A DNA stretch of 64,000 nt, taken from contig CM055108.1 of the NCBI GenBank assembly GCA_029204225.1, positions 17,175,125 through 17,239,124 on the forward strand. The letters run 5' to 3'. Shown piece after piece: positions 13,130 through 23,738 of this stretch. The notes beneath the pieces were generated by a model, which worked only from the letters and a program-made list of their open reading frames with translations, made no database searches and was not told the DNA's origin. How positions within the stretch are numbered: the stretch's first letter is position 1; every line of letters begins with the position of its first letter. The DNA comes from Diphasiastrum complanatum. Its lineage: Eukaryota; Streptophyta; Lycopodiopsida; Lycopodiales; Lycopodiaceae. Both the position numbers and the translations under genes were made by a program.

Positions 13130-14588
13130 TCGTTGGATTCAAGCAATGGAGGACGAAATGTCATCCATGTAAAAGAACAATGTATGGACACTCGCACCTA
13201 TACATGATGGCAGAAAATCAGTCAAGTGCAAGTGGATCTACAAGATTAAAACAAGTCCTGATGGAGAAAATATCAGATACAAGGCAAGGTTAGTTGCTAA
13301 AGGATTTTCACATAGGTATGGAATCGACTACACTCATACTTTCTCACCGGTAGTCAAATATAATTTGCTTGTTATTCACGTATGCAATGACTCATGATTG
13401 GAAAATCCATATTGTCGATGAGAAAATTGCTTTCCTACATGCAGAATTGGAAGAAGACTTATTCATGGACCAACCACTTGGTTTTTAAGCCAAGAATATC
13501 CAGAATATGGATGTCACATGAATAAAAACATTTATGATCTGAAACAAGCAGCGAGACAATGGTATAGAAAGAAGGACAAAGCACTACATTCCATAGGCTT
13601 CAAACCTCTATTTGCTGAATCAAATATCTATATCAAGCATGTCCAAAATGAAATAATTATTCTAGTTGTTTATGTTGATGACACGCTTATCTTCTCATGA
13701 AGAGATAAGTTAATTTCAGATGTCAAAAGAGACATTTCTGAAATATTTGAGATCGCTGACCTAGGAGAAGCTAAAATCTATCTAGACTTGCAGATCGTGA
13801 GAGACTTTGAAGGTGGTAAGTTGTATCTTCACCAACAAAAGTACACTCAAAAGATCATTGAAGACTTCAACATGCTTGAATGCAATGGTGTGCGTACTCC
13901 CATGATACCTGGAACAATACTAAACAAGGCAGATTGTCCGTAGACTCTCGAGGAAGAGAAACGAATGGCCAAAACACCCTATCGTAGGTTGATTGGATCA
14001 TTGTTATATCTAGCAGACAATACCAGACCTGATATAGAGTTTGTAGTATACAAACTGAGCCAATATAACCCAAGACTGTTACATTGGAAGTTGGCAAAGA
14101 GAGTGCTACAATATCTCCAGGAAACGAAAGACTATCAATTGTGTTATTTGAAGGAAGTTGGATTTCACATCAAATCTTATAGTGATGCAAGATGGGCATC
14201 CATGAAGGATGATAGCAAAAGTATTTCAGGAGATTGTACTCTAGCATCTGGCACAGCCATACTCTGGATTAGAAAGAAGCTAACAACAGTAGCTCAATCT
14301 TCCTGTGAAGTGAAATTTGTAGACGAGCTGATCTGGATTGAACAGATATTGGAAGGATTTGATGAATCTAGTTTTGAACCTTATGTCTTGTTAATGGATA
14401 ACACTTCAGCAATCTATTCTACAAAAGACCCTGTATTTCACTCGAAAACAAAGCACATAGCTATCAAGTATCATGTGATTCGGGACTCAGTCAAGAAGAA
14501 GATACTGAAGACAGTCTTTATACCCACAGAGGAAATGATAGTTGGTATCTTTACAAAGCCACTAAGTAAAGCCTTGTTCAAGAAGTAG
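13130..14588 (+). pseudogene. copia reverse transcriptase and RNase H, decayed
   Basis: RT begins around WIQAMEDEM (13136), continues through [23 protein letters not shown] and TFSPVV with stops near 13170 and 13395, then NIYDLKQAARQWYRK and the intact active-site motif YVDDTLIFS (to 13698) before another stop. RNase H follows in one open stretch (13965-14588) with RPDIEF, YSDARWASMKDDSKS, MDNTSAIYSTKDP, SKTKHIAIKYH and IFTKPLSK. The polypurine tract TTTGAGAGGGAGC lies 32 bp downstream. The domain order is normal but the reading frame is broken at least four times. Confidence 0.92.
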
Positions 14589-14632
14589 CGAAGAAGATTG
14601 GGGTTAATTCAACTGCCACTTTGAGAGGGAGC

Positions 14633-15536
14633 TGTAGAACAAGACAGATCTTGGTTCTTCCAACAAAGCGCACAGTTTACTTGACAAAGGATGAGAAAGA
14701 AACAAACTCGAACTAGAAATTTTTTTATTCATGACCAATTCAAAAAGATTCACGAAGGATTCGTGAAATTTGTCTAGTAGTCAACTCGAAAGATTCGTGA
14801 AACAGTGTCTTGTGGAAGCTCGTGGCTTTGTTGTTGAAGCTCAAAAGATTCGCGAACAAAATCTTGTCGCAAAATTTTCTATTTCTTGTTAAGCCTCAGA
14901 TGTCGCAAAATTGTCACGAACAATTCACGAAATCTTCTGGACTATTTTTCAAGCTCAAGAATTGTCATCTGTCGCGAACAATTTGCGAATGACAAAAATG
15001 TCACAAAGAGACAAGTGGCGCAAACAATTTGCGAAACTTGAAGCTGAAACGAAGAGACAGACTATCGCAAATATTCACAAATAGAATTTATTTGAGCTTG
15101 GAAACAAAACGTCTATTTGAATATCAACTGTCGTAAACGGTTAGATCTCTACTGTTACAATATTAAAAGGCCAAAAGACCTGTCTTGTAGGAATATAAAT
15201 ACATATGCACTACTCGTTGTAACTCACTCAACCAGAGACACAACAGCGAGATAAGACAACAAGAGATGTATATTGATGAATCAGATTTAGAGTTATTAGA
15301 ATTCATTTTTGATCAATGGTTTTTTATTGTCTAAATAATCTTGAGTAGTCTCATACTTCCGCATATAGTACCTTACTTTTGCATATAATTTTTGCACACA
15401 TATTCAGTCAGAATAAATATTGTTCTATTAGTATGTAGATAGGATAAAATCGCGATTGAAGACATTGATATTAGTTTGATTTATTCGAACTTGCATCGTT
15501 GTTCTCTGTGGAAAAATAATTGCTATTTTTCCTATA
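14633..15536 (+). repeat. 3' LTR of the 9.7-15.5 kb element
   Basis: Begins TGTAGAACAAGACAG after the polypurine tract (14620-14632) and ends CCTATA before the TCAAA duplication. TATA box TATAAATA at 15194-15201. Visibly diverged from the 5' LTR but colinear, with the same TTCGYGAA-rich U3. Confidence 0.93.
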
Positions 15537-15544
15537 TCAAATGA

Positions 15545-16640
15545 TTAAAAATTATGAAGAGCGGCCTCACACGACAGTACCAGTGTGGAATGTAAATACT
15601 GAGTGTTACTACATCTTAGCGTCATCGATACAATCGACATACTAAGTTCCAGATGGATTCTCAATGTAAACATGAGGGCTCTTTTGGACTCAAAAAGGGC
15701 CTCTTCACTAATCGTTGCCAAGTGGAGTACTTGGCTGTCCAATGATGTCCTGGTGGCTACTGTATCCTGGATGAATGTTCCCAAGGCCTGATACATCATC
15801 ATTAAGTTTGTTGGAGCAGCCGGTACGTTGGCACTTGCAGGGGCTTGTGTGGTAGTGTCCTCGACGACCTGTACAGTGTCATCGTTGTTGTCTTCGATGA
15901 GGTTCTCCAGTGATCTCTTGTCATATGGGACAGTGGGATCTATTCGATCTGGTGATAAAATAAAAATCGTTTGTGCAACTGCATCATTAGGCAACAATTG
16001 GTCACCCTCGGCAGCCTTTAATGGAGAAAGGGGTGGTGTGGGAGGAACAAAAGTGAAAACAGGGTTGGGGATCATTTGTCCAAACGAGAGAAGGGATGGA
16101 ACAAAGAGAAACTATAGGGTGGTGTGGAGGACGGAAGGAGAAGATGGGGCGAAAGTGGTATGGCGTGGTGGTGAAAAGTTGATGACCTACATCCACGCAA
16201 GAGTGTCTGGAGACAACTGGAAATCAATAGAATTGAACTGGAGAGGAAGAGCAGTGGAAACAGGAGTAATGGAGGATGCGATAGTAATGGAAGGGGTGGT
16301 GGAAGATGGAACAGAGAGAAAGTAGTATCGACGAAGGAGATGGGTATGGGCTGTACAGAAGAGGAAGTGGCAACGGTAGAAGCTGGAGTTGTTACTGGTG
16401 TGGTGGTGGTGGTACGGCATCTGGTGGTAGGTGGAGATGAGGAGGAAGGGGCAGCACCACACATCTAGTGGTAGGTGGAGATGAGGAGGAAGGGGCAACA
16501 CCACGCATTCTTTTGCTAGCCGTCATGTCAGTAACTGCTGGTTGGGCAGACATGGATGTGGCAGTAAGAAATCTATTCTCTGATACTGAAAGATTGAAAG
16601 GAACTGAAGATTTTGATATCAATTTGATATCATGAAAGAC
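15545..16640 (-). pseudogene. proline-rich ORF of an unclassified element
   Basis: The minus strand carries a proline/serine/threonine-rich coding stretch. It appears to begin near 16553 (MSAQPAVTDMTASKRMRG, then VAPSSSSPPTTR) and ends in an open frame 16075-15545 containing PNPVFTFVPPTPPLSPL, VPYDKRSLENLIEDNNDD and VEDTTTQAPASANVPAAP. The middle part is low-complexity and broken into several frames. A PBS-like GCTCTGATATGA (complement of TCATATCAGAGC) lies at 16660-16671, just upstream in its own orientation, which suggests the first ORF of an LTR element. It resembles the proline-rich fragments at 33 and 35 kb in style; homology is not proven by eye. Confidence 0.5.
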
Positions 16641-16723
16641 ATCAAGTATTAGAGCTTTCGCTCTGATATGAAAATAGTATTAGGTCTTGAAAAAGAATCA
16701 GCGCTTTGATATCATGTAGATGG

Positions 16724-16735
16724 TATCAGAACTTG
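16724..16735 (+). other. primer-binding site of element I(+)
   Basis: TGGTATCAGAAC, one mismatch from the initiator Met-tRNA complement. The bases upstream (GATATCATGTAGA) are not LTR I, whereas the sequence downstream matches the twin element, so the element begins here. Confidence 0.85.
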
Positions 16736-17319
16736 TGTTTCAGGTCATGAAGGAGGAAATCAGATCTATCAATGATTTGGTGAAGATATCAAGTCTAGAG
16801 CATGCTAGAGAGGATCTACACTAAAGTCGGATTTTTTGCTTTTGTAGATTGGATCTTTTGCAGATCAAAACACTAAATAGGTCAATATACTTGTTCAATT
16901 CCGATTTTTGAATTCACATACTGGATTTGGCCGATTTTTGGATCATTTGTTCAGCCTAAGTGGTGGCTTATAGATTGCATATCAAATTTTCAGCATTTGC
17001 ATGTAGATTTGGAATAGTCAATTTTTTGTGATTTTGTCAAAACCCTAATTTTGATTGGATCTCTAGATAGTGAGATTGCTGGACTTCATTTGAGTGTGTT
17101 TCAATCTTAGAAAGTGGCAAAAGTCATTAGATTGAGGATAGATCATAGGTTGATCAAGATTCCATGATTCTATGTGTTGATTTACTTGGATAAGTGCTAG
17201 AAGAGAATTTGTGAGATAGTTTCAAATCTTGGTGATTTCTTTTGAAAGCATTTGTTGTTGTTCAAAGGAGTGCTTTGTGCATTCAAGAAGGTTGAAAGAG
17301 AAGATCAGGTCATTATTAC

Positions 17320-19305
17320 ATGGCAACCTCAATTGGAGTCATGTTGGAAGCCAATGATAGGCTTACCTCAAGTAACTATTCATTATGGAAAGTGAGGATG
17401 GAGTCACTTCTTGAGATGAATGATGTTTTGGATATTGTTGTAGGTTTGGAGGAGAGACCAGCAACACAACAAGATCCATTGAGGTATGAGAAGAGGGCCA
17501 AGAAGGCTCTACACATGATAAAGATGAATGTTACCAATGAACTTCTCAAGGAAGTTGGCAAGTGCACATCATCTTTGGAAGCTTGGAATTCATTGAAGAA
17601 GCTTTATGAATCCAAGTCTACTTCTAGAGTGTTGACTCTAAGAAGGCAAATCTTTTCTTGTTTGCAAAAGAATGAAGAAAGTCCAAGTACTTTTGTTTTG
17701 AGAATGAAAGCATTGAATGATGAGTTAGCTTGCATAGATGAAAGCATTAAGGAAGGAGAGCTTATTCAAGTGATTCTTAATGGCTTGTTGGATGCTCATG
17801 CTAACATTGTTCAAAGTATTGCTATTCAAAAGACTTTGCCAAGTTTGATGGATCTTCAAGAGATCTTGATCAATGAGCAATATAGGCTTCAAGCAAGAGG
17901 TGGATCTACATTGACACTTCAAGAGGATGCTATTTTCACAAAGGGCAAATTCAAGGGCAAAACCAAAAGCAAGTGGTCTAAAGGGCAAGATCAAGTGGAT
18001 GCTTCTTCAAGTGGCAAAAAGAAGGATAGATCAAAGCTTCAGTGCTTCTATTGTGGCATCAAAGGACACTTTGCAAGTGAGTGCTACAAGAAGAAGAGAG
18101 ATCAAGGAGACAAGCAAGGTAATCTTACTCTTGATGAGGATGGTTTGGATGTGCAAGATGCAAATGATGATGCTTTTGTGATGTCTTCATGTATGCTTGC
18201 TAATGATGGAGATCTAGATCCTTGGTGGATTGATAGTGGAGCAAGTTCACACATGACCTTTCACAAAGAGTACTTCACTTCTTTGTTGGCATATGGAGAT
18301 GACAAGAGGGTGATCTACACGGCCAATGATGGTGAGTGTGCAATCAAAGGGATTGGCAAAATTCCTATTTCTTTCTCTACAAATAGGGATGTTCATTTGG
18401 AGGATGTCTTGTTTATTCCATCTATTACCAAGAATTTGCTTAGTGTGAGTCAAATGCTAAGTAAGGGCCTCAAGGTGGAGTTTGATGGAGATGCTTGTTT
18501 GATCAAAAGGAAGGATGTCTTGATTGGAAAAGGTAAAAGGCAAGGGAAGTTGTTCAAACTTGATGCTTGTGTTATTGCTAACCAAGTTGGATGTGTTTCA
18601 AGGGAGCAAATTTCTATTCAAGAGGTTTGGCACAAAAGGATGGGACACCTCAACTTCAAGTCATTGGAGGTAATGGCAAGGAAGAAGGTTGTGATTGGTC
18701 TTCCAAGTTCCTTAAGTAATGACAAGCATGTTTGTGAGTCTTGTGCTTTGTCTAAGTCACATAGACTACCTTATACTATATCTATTTCTAGATGTACAAA
18801 GCCTTTTCAACTTGTACATTCAGATATTCATGGATTTACTACAATTAGCAATAGTGGAGCTAAGATGTATGTAACATTCATTGATGATTTTAGTAGATTT
18901 TGTTGGATCTATCTACTAAAGAGCAAGGATGAAGTGTATGATGTCTTTGTCAAGTTCAAGAATGCAAGGGAGAACCAATTTTCCACAAAGATCAAGTGCT
19001 TGAGAGGTGACAATGGTGGTGAGTACATATCTAACAAGTTCAAGGCCTTTTGTGATGAGCATGGGATCAAGAGGGAGTATACAACATCAAGGACCCCACA
19101 ACAAAATGGAGTGGCTGAAAGGAAGAATCGGACTTTATGTGAAAGTGCTAAAGCTATGAGGTTAAGTGCTAATCTTGACAAACCATTTTGGGATCAAGCT
19201 TTGTTGGTGCCAATTTCTTGTGCAATAGGTGGCCGAGTGCTATTTTGGATGGAAGGACACCTTTCGAGATGCTATTCAAGAGGAGGCCGAGTGTCAACTT
19301 TCTAA
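17320..19305 (+). pseudogene. copia gag-protease-integrase, element I(+)
   Basis: An open frame of 661 codons beginning MATSIGVMLEANDRLTSS. In order: an N-terminal SNYSLWKVRMESLL block, UBN2-type gag (about residues 60-190), zinc knuckle CFYCGIKGHFASEC (CX2CX4HX4C intact, about 243-256), protease WWIDSGASSHM (catalytic Asp present, about 305), pre-integrase LWHKRMGHLN with CESC, and integrase core with HSDIHG, LRGDNGGEY and PQQNGVAERKNRT, so the D,D,E triad is present. A frameshift at about 19215 ends the frame as WDQALLVPISCAIGG, where the +1 frame continues the true protein. The twin copy on the minus strand has the same frameshift. Confidence 0.93.
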
Positions 19306-19802
19306 GAACCTTTGGATGCACATGCTATGTCAACATTACTCTTGATGATAGGACCAAGGAGGATCCATCTTCAGAAGAGGTATTTTTGTTGGATATAGTG
19401 AGGTGAGTAAAGCCTACAAGGTTTACATTCCTTCTACTAACAAAGTGATTGTTGGTAGAGATGTCATTTTTTATGAGAGAAACTTTCCAAAGGTGTCTTC
19501 AAGCATGACTGATGGTAAAGTAGATGGATCTAACATTCTTGATGTTGATGAGAAGGATCCTACTTTGGATGGTGGTGATGATGGACCTTCATCAAGTCAA
19601 AAGCCAAGGAGAACATCAAGAGAAAGACAAGTACCTTCAAGGCTCACATATGATCAAAAGGGTAAGCAAGTAGTTTATGGAAATTATGTTGCTTTCCTAA
19701 CCTCTTTGGATGAGCCTACAAGTGTAGATCAATCAAGGAAAGAAGAGGAGTGAATCCAAGCATTGGATCTTGAGTATCGATCTCTTATGAAGAGTGGAAC
19801 AT
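19188..19802 (+). pseudogene. integrase C-terminus and RT start, element I(+)
   Basis: The true continuation of the polyprotein after the frameshift: FVGANFLCNRWPSAILDG, LRTFGCTCYVNI, then after another shift SKAYKVYIPSTNKVIVGRDV, RRTSRERQVPSRLTYD and the first RT residues. A TGA replaces the Trp codon of EEEW (19750-19752); the twin still has TGG there. Homology ends at about 19802, after the block MKSGT. Confidence 0.88.
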
Positions 19803-20204
19803 CTTTTGGAGGATCTTCTTGTGTACATGGAGCTATGCAAGTGGATGGATGTTATCTTGCTGTAAAAGCAAGTAATGGATCTGGAAAACAAATTTTGTTC
19901 AATGACTTTGATGGTCAAGTTGAAGATCAAGAGGTTGATCTCAAAGAGCTTCAACTAGTCAAAAGGGAAGTTGGCAATTTGGAGCTAGTCAAGAGCATCA
20001 AAGGAGGGGTAATTGGAAAAGGTGTTATGGATCTGTTTTTGCAGCATATTGAAGACAAGTAAGGTCATAGGAGCAGCAAGGAAGTGTTGTTCGAGTTTAT
20101 TTTACTTGTTCTATCTCATGTTTGAGCAATTTCATGTGGATGTGTGCAAATTGTCAAGATATGGTAAAACTAGCTACATTGGTGAGCATTGTTTTGATGT
20201 TGGA
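19803..20204 (+). other. foreign 0.4 kb segment replacing the RT core
   Basis: This sequence has no counterpart in the twin element, where about 1.2 kb of RT lies between the same two junctions. It stays open for 87 codons in the frame of the preceding RT residues (SFGGSSCVHGAMQVDGCY through GVMDLFLQHIEDK) before a stop at 20060-20062. No family was recognised. It is either captured genomic DNA or a template-switch product; the origin needs a genome search. Confidence 0.7.
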
Positions 20205-20709
20205 TAATCTTTTTGGATTTTCAGATTCGGACTATGCTGGAGATGTAACGGATAGGAAATCCATTAGTGCCTATTGTATTTTCATAGGTGATGGAGCTAT
20301 ATCATGGATGTCAAAGAAACAAGCCACTATCTCATTGTCATCTAGTGAGGCCGAGTACAAAGCTCTTACACATTGCACAAAGGAGATGGTATGGATCAAG
20401 AGGATGATCAAGGATCTTCACTTGCTGGGTTTTTCAGAGAGCCCAATCATCTTTTGTGACAATCAATCAGCCCAAAGAATGGCATCCAATCCTATCTTTC
20501 ATGCTAGGAGCAAGCATATTCAGATACAGTATCATTTTGAGAGGGAGCGAGTCATTGCAAAGGAGGTGGAGCTTCAACATGTGCCTTCAAGGGAATGTGT
20601 AGCTGATATCTTCACCAAAGAATTGGGAAAAGACTTGTTCATGAAGCATAGGACTTCACTTGGAGTATTATCAAAGTCTATGCTAAAACTAGTTGAAGAG
20701 GGAGTGTGA
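20205..20709 (+). pseudogene. copia RNase H, element I(+)
   Basis: Homology to the twin resumes at NLFGFSDSDYAGDVTDRKS and continues through ISWMSKKQATISLSSSEAEY, IFCDNQSAQRMASNP, HARSKHIQIQYHFERERV and ADIFTKELGKDLF to the normal end LVEEGV. The stop codon TGA is the first part of the LTR (TGTGAAAG starts at 20705). The RNase H acidic residues are present, but the RT palm is missing. Confidence 0.92.
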
Positions 20710-21198
20710 AAGATTCAACTAGTTTCATCACATTTTGCAATATTTTCATATTTGGCATATTGAGGCCAAAACTTGTTTTAGACTTAGAGGTTGACTTTTC
20801 AAAGTTCATTACTCTAAATTTCATTTGAATAAACACTTTTTGAAAGTGTGGGAAAGATAGAATGCGAGTTTGAGTAGATTCAATTTGAATAAGTTGGGTA
20901 CATTGAATCTAGACCCAAAATTGGTAGGGTTAGCATTTTGGTGGGAAAGCCAAGTGGCCAAATAGGGTTTGGACCTGCTATAAAAGGATGTAACTCGTGG
21001 AGAGAGTTATCTTCTCTCTTCTCTATCTCATTTCATGCTTATACATGGTTCTCTTGGGTTCTACTATCCAATGGTGCACTATCTTGGTGATTGCTTGCAA
21101 TTCTATGTGTAGAATGATCTATATTTGCTATTTTTGGATCCACACTTGAAATACATCATTCAAGTAGATTGGATCTTAAGGATCTGAAATCTTTCACA
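20705..21198 (+). repeat. 3' LTR of element I(+), 157-bp internal deletion
   Basis: Starts TGTGAAAGATTCAAC and ends GAAATCTTTCACA, so the termini are inverted repeats of each other. TATA box TATAAAAGG at 20979-20987. Compared with the 651-bp LTR at 26207-26857 it lacks about 157 bp, and with them the CACACGTGTG palindrome, between the GGATCCACAC block and ATCATTCAAGTAGATTGG. Confidence 0.93.
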
Positions 21199-21660
21199 CA
21201 AGCTACTATATTTCACACGTGTGGATCCAAAAATAGCAAATATAGATCATTCTACACATAGAATTGCAAGCAATCACCAAGGTAGTGCACCAATGGATAG
21301 TAGAACCCAAGAGAACCATGTATAAGCATGAAATGAGATAGAGAAGAGAGAAGATGACTCTCTCCATGAGTTACATCCTTTTATAGTAGGTCCAAACCCT
21401 ATTTGGCCACTTGGCTTTCCCACCAAAATGCTAACCCTACCAATTTTGGGTCTAGATTCAATGTACCCAACTTCTTCATATTGAATCTACTCAAACTCGC
21501 ATTCTATCTTTCCCACACTTTCAAAAAAGTGTTTATTCAAATGAAATTTAGACTAATGAACTTTGAAAATTCAACCACTAAGTCTAAAACAAGTTTTGGC
21601 CTCAATATGCCAAATATGGAAATATTGCAAAATGTGATGAAACTAGTAGAATCTTTCACA
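21199..21660 (-). repeat. truncated 3' LTR of element I(-)
   Basis: The outer end (right, 21660) is the proper terminus TCTTTCACA next to the polypurine tract. The other end stops inside the LTR at CAAGCTACTATATTTCACAC, so about 190 bp of the U5-side end seen at 26207-26395 are missing. The break abuts the intact LTR end of I(+). CACACGTGTG lies at 21214-21223 and the TATA box (complement CCTTTTATA) at 21377-21385. Confidence 0.9.
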
Positions 21661-21724
21661 CTCCCTCTTCAACTAGTTTTAGCATAGACTTTGATAATAC
21701 TCCAAGTGAAGTCCTATGCTTCAT

Positions 21725-23049
21725 GAACAAGTCTTTTCCCAATGCTTTGGTGAAGATATCAGCTACACATTCCCTTGAAGACACATGTTGAAGATCCACC
21801 TCCTTTGCAATGACTCGCTCCCTCACAAAATGATATTATCTCAATATGCTTGCTCCTAGCATGAAAGATAGGATTGGATGCCATTCTTTGGGCTGATTGA
21901 TTGTCACAAAAGATGATTGGGCTCTCTGAAAAATCCATCAAATGAAGATCCTTGATCATCCTCTTGATCCATACCATCTCCTTTGTGCAATGTGTAAGAG
22001 CTTTGTACTCGGCCTCACTAGATGACAATGAGATAGTGGCTTGTTTCTTTGACATCCATGATATAGCTCCATCACCTATGAAAATACAATAAGAACTAAT
22101 GGATTTCCTATCCATTATATCTCCAGCATAGTCCGAATCTAAAAATCCAAAAAGATTAGGTGATGATCCCTCATACAATATGCCAAAATCTCGAGTTCCA
22201 ATGATGTACCTCAAAACTCGCTTTCCTAGCTTCCAATGCTCCTCACTAGGATCTTGCATGAATTGACTCAATCTTCCAACACAATATCTTAGATCAGGTC
22301 TAGTAATGGATAGATAGATGAGTGAACCAACTAGCTTTCTATAGAGAGTAATGTCCTTGAAGGATCTTTCATTACCTCTTATAGTAAGCTTTACATGAGA
22401 CTCCATAGGTGTATCAATAGCTTTTGCATCTACCATATGAAATCTTTCTAGAATAGAATTAGCATACTTCTCTTGACAAATGAAAGTAGATTGAGAAGAT
22501 CTAATGACTTCTATTCCTAAAATGTAATGCAAATTACCAAGATCATGCACCTCAAACTCCTTCTTAAGAGCATTCTTGATATCCTCCACATCTTGATTGT
22601 CTCCACCACTCAAGATGATATCATCCACATAGATTAGCAAGATAGCAACATCATTTCCAGCAAACCTATAATAAAGTGAATGATCATACTCACTCATAAC
22701 AAAGCCTTGAGAGAGTAAAAAAGTGTTAAGCTTAGCATACCAACTCCTTGGTGCTTGCTTAAGGCCATACAAACTGTTTTGTAGAAGACACACATGATTT
22801 GGCTTTGTTGATGAGATGTAGCTCTCGGGTTGCTCCATGTATACTTCCTCCTCAAGATCGCCATTCAATAATGCATTTGAAATGTCCATTTGCCATAGAT
22901 CCCATCCATAAAGTGTAGCAAGTGAAATGATGACTCGAATGCTTACCATCTTTGCCACGGGTGCAAAGGTCTCATCATAGTCAATTCCTTGTTGTTGAGC
23001 ATATCCTTTTGCCACTAACCTTGTCTTGTACTTGTTGATAGATCCATCT
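21725..23049 (-). pseudogene. copia reverse transcriptase-RNase H, element I(-)
   Basis: RT copies the element RNA to cDNA. The frame 23015-21759 reads MAKGYAQQQGIDYDETFAPV, WQMDISNALLNGDLEEEVYM, SLYGLKQAPRSWYAKL, the intact active site LLIYVDDIILSGG, LHYILGIEV, SITRPDLRYCVGRLSQF and the RNase H blocks DSDYAGDIMDRKS, SEAEYKALTHCTKEM and CDNQSAQRMASNP. A one-base shift after SKHIE spoils the last 60 residues, which remain readable in another frame to the polypurine tract. A TAA at about 23049 separates it from KVKTN upstream. This is one of the best preserved RT domains in the window. Confidence 0.93.
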
Positions 23050-23738
23050 TAGTTTGTCTTCACCTTGAAGATCCATTTGCATCCAATAGCTTTCTTGTCC
23101 TTAGGCAACTCCACCAATCTCCATGTTCCATTCTTCATAAGAGCTTGATACTCAAGATCCATTGCTTGGATCCACTCCTCTTCTTTCCTTGCTTGATCTA
23201 CACTTGTAGGCTCATCCAAAGAGGTTAGGAAAGCAACATAATTTCCAGAAACTACTTGCTTACCCTTTTGATCATATGTGAGCCTTGAAGGTACTTGTCT
23301 TTCTCTTGATGTTCTCCTTGGCTTTTGACTTGATGAAGGTCCATCATCACCACCATCCAAAGTAGGATCCTTCTCATCAACATCAAGAATGCTATAACCA
23401 TCTACTTTACCATCAATCATGCTTGAAGACACCTTTGGAATGTTTTCCTCATCAAAAATGACATCTCTACCAACAATCACTTTGTTAGTAGAAGGAATGT
23501 AAACCTTGTAGGCTTTACTCACCTCACTATATCCAACAAAAATACCTCTTCTTGAAGATGGATCCTCCTTGGTCCTATCATCAAGAGTAATGTTGACATA
23601 GCATGTGCATCCAAAGGTTCTTAGAAAGTTGACACTCGGCCTCCTCTTGAATAGCATCTCGAAAGGTGTCCTTCCATCCAAAATAGCACTCGGCCACCTA
23701 TTGCACAAGAAATTGGCACCAACAAAGCTTGATCCCAA
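23049..23738 (-). pseudogene. integrase C-terminus to RT start, element I(-)
   Basis: Reads FVGANFLCNRWPSAILDG, LRTFGCTCYVNITLDDRTK, GIFVGYSEVSKAYKVYI, VIVGRDVIFDEENIPKV, RRTSRERQVPSRLTYD and WIQAMDLEYQALMKNGTW. It is open over 229 codons, unlike the plus copy, which has extra shifts and a TGA here. It overlaps the upstream gag-PR-IN frame in a different phase, showing the shared frameshift at about 23712. Confidence 0.92.

Larger units (their letters stand above)
9707..15536 (+). mobile_element. complete but inactive Ty1/copia element with TSD TCAAA
   Basis: A full LTR-internal-LTR element of 5.83 kb: 5' LTR 9707-10608, degenerate PBS, gag, protease, integrase, RT, RNase H, polypurine tract 14620-14632 and 3' LTR 14633-15536. 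The pentamer TCAAA lies directly outside both LTRs (9702-9706 and 15537-15541), which is the expected copia target-site duplication. The LTRs differ at many positions and the coding region holds multiple stops, so the insertion is old. Several active-site residues are lost (see the individual domains). Confidence 0.93.
16724..21198 (+). mobile_element. copia element I(+), lacking its 5' LTR, RT core replaced
   Basis: The internal region starts exactly at the primer-binding site (16724) with no LTR in front, runs through a 0.6 kb leader, gag-PR-IN, a chimeric segment, RNase H, polypurine tract GTTGAAGAGGGAG (20692-20704) and a 494-bp 3' LTR. It is nearly identical to the minus-strand element that follows, but RT is missing: 19803-20204 holds unrelated sequence. 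It cannot be autonomous. Its LTR end joins the other element directly at 21198/21199. Confidence 0.9.

Noticed and set aside
16072-16504. Several overlapping serine/proline ORFs on the minus strand
   Set aside because: Mutually overlapping frames of one low-complexity region; at most one was real.
19188-19305. Programmed ribosomal frameshift in integrase of element I
   Set aside because: The position is inside the integrase domain rather than between gag and pol, no slippery heptamer was seen, and related families read through in frame. A shared inherited lesion is simpler.
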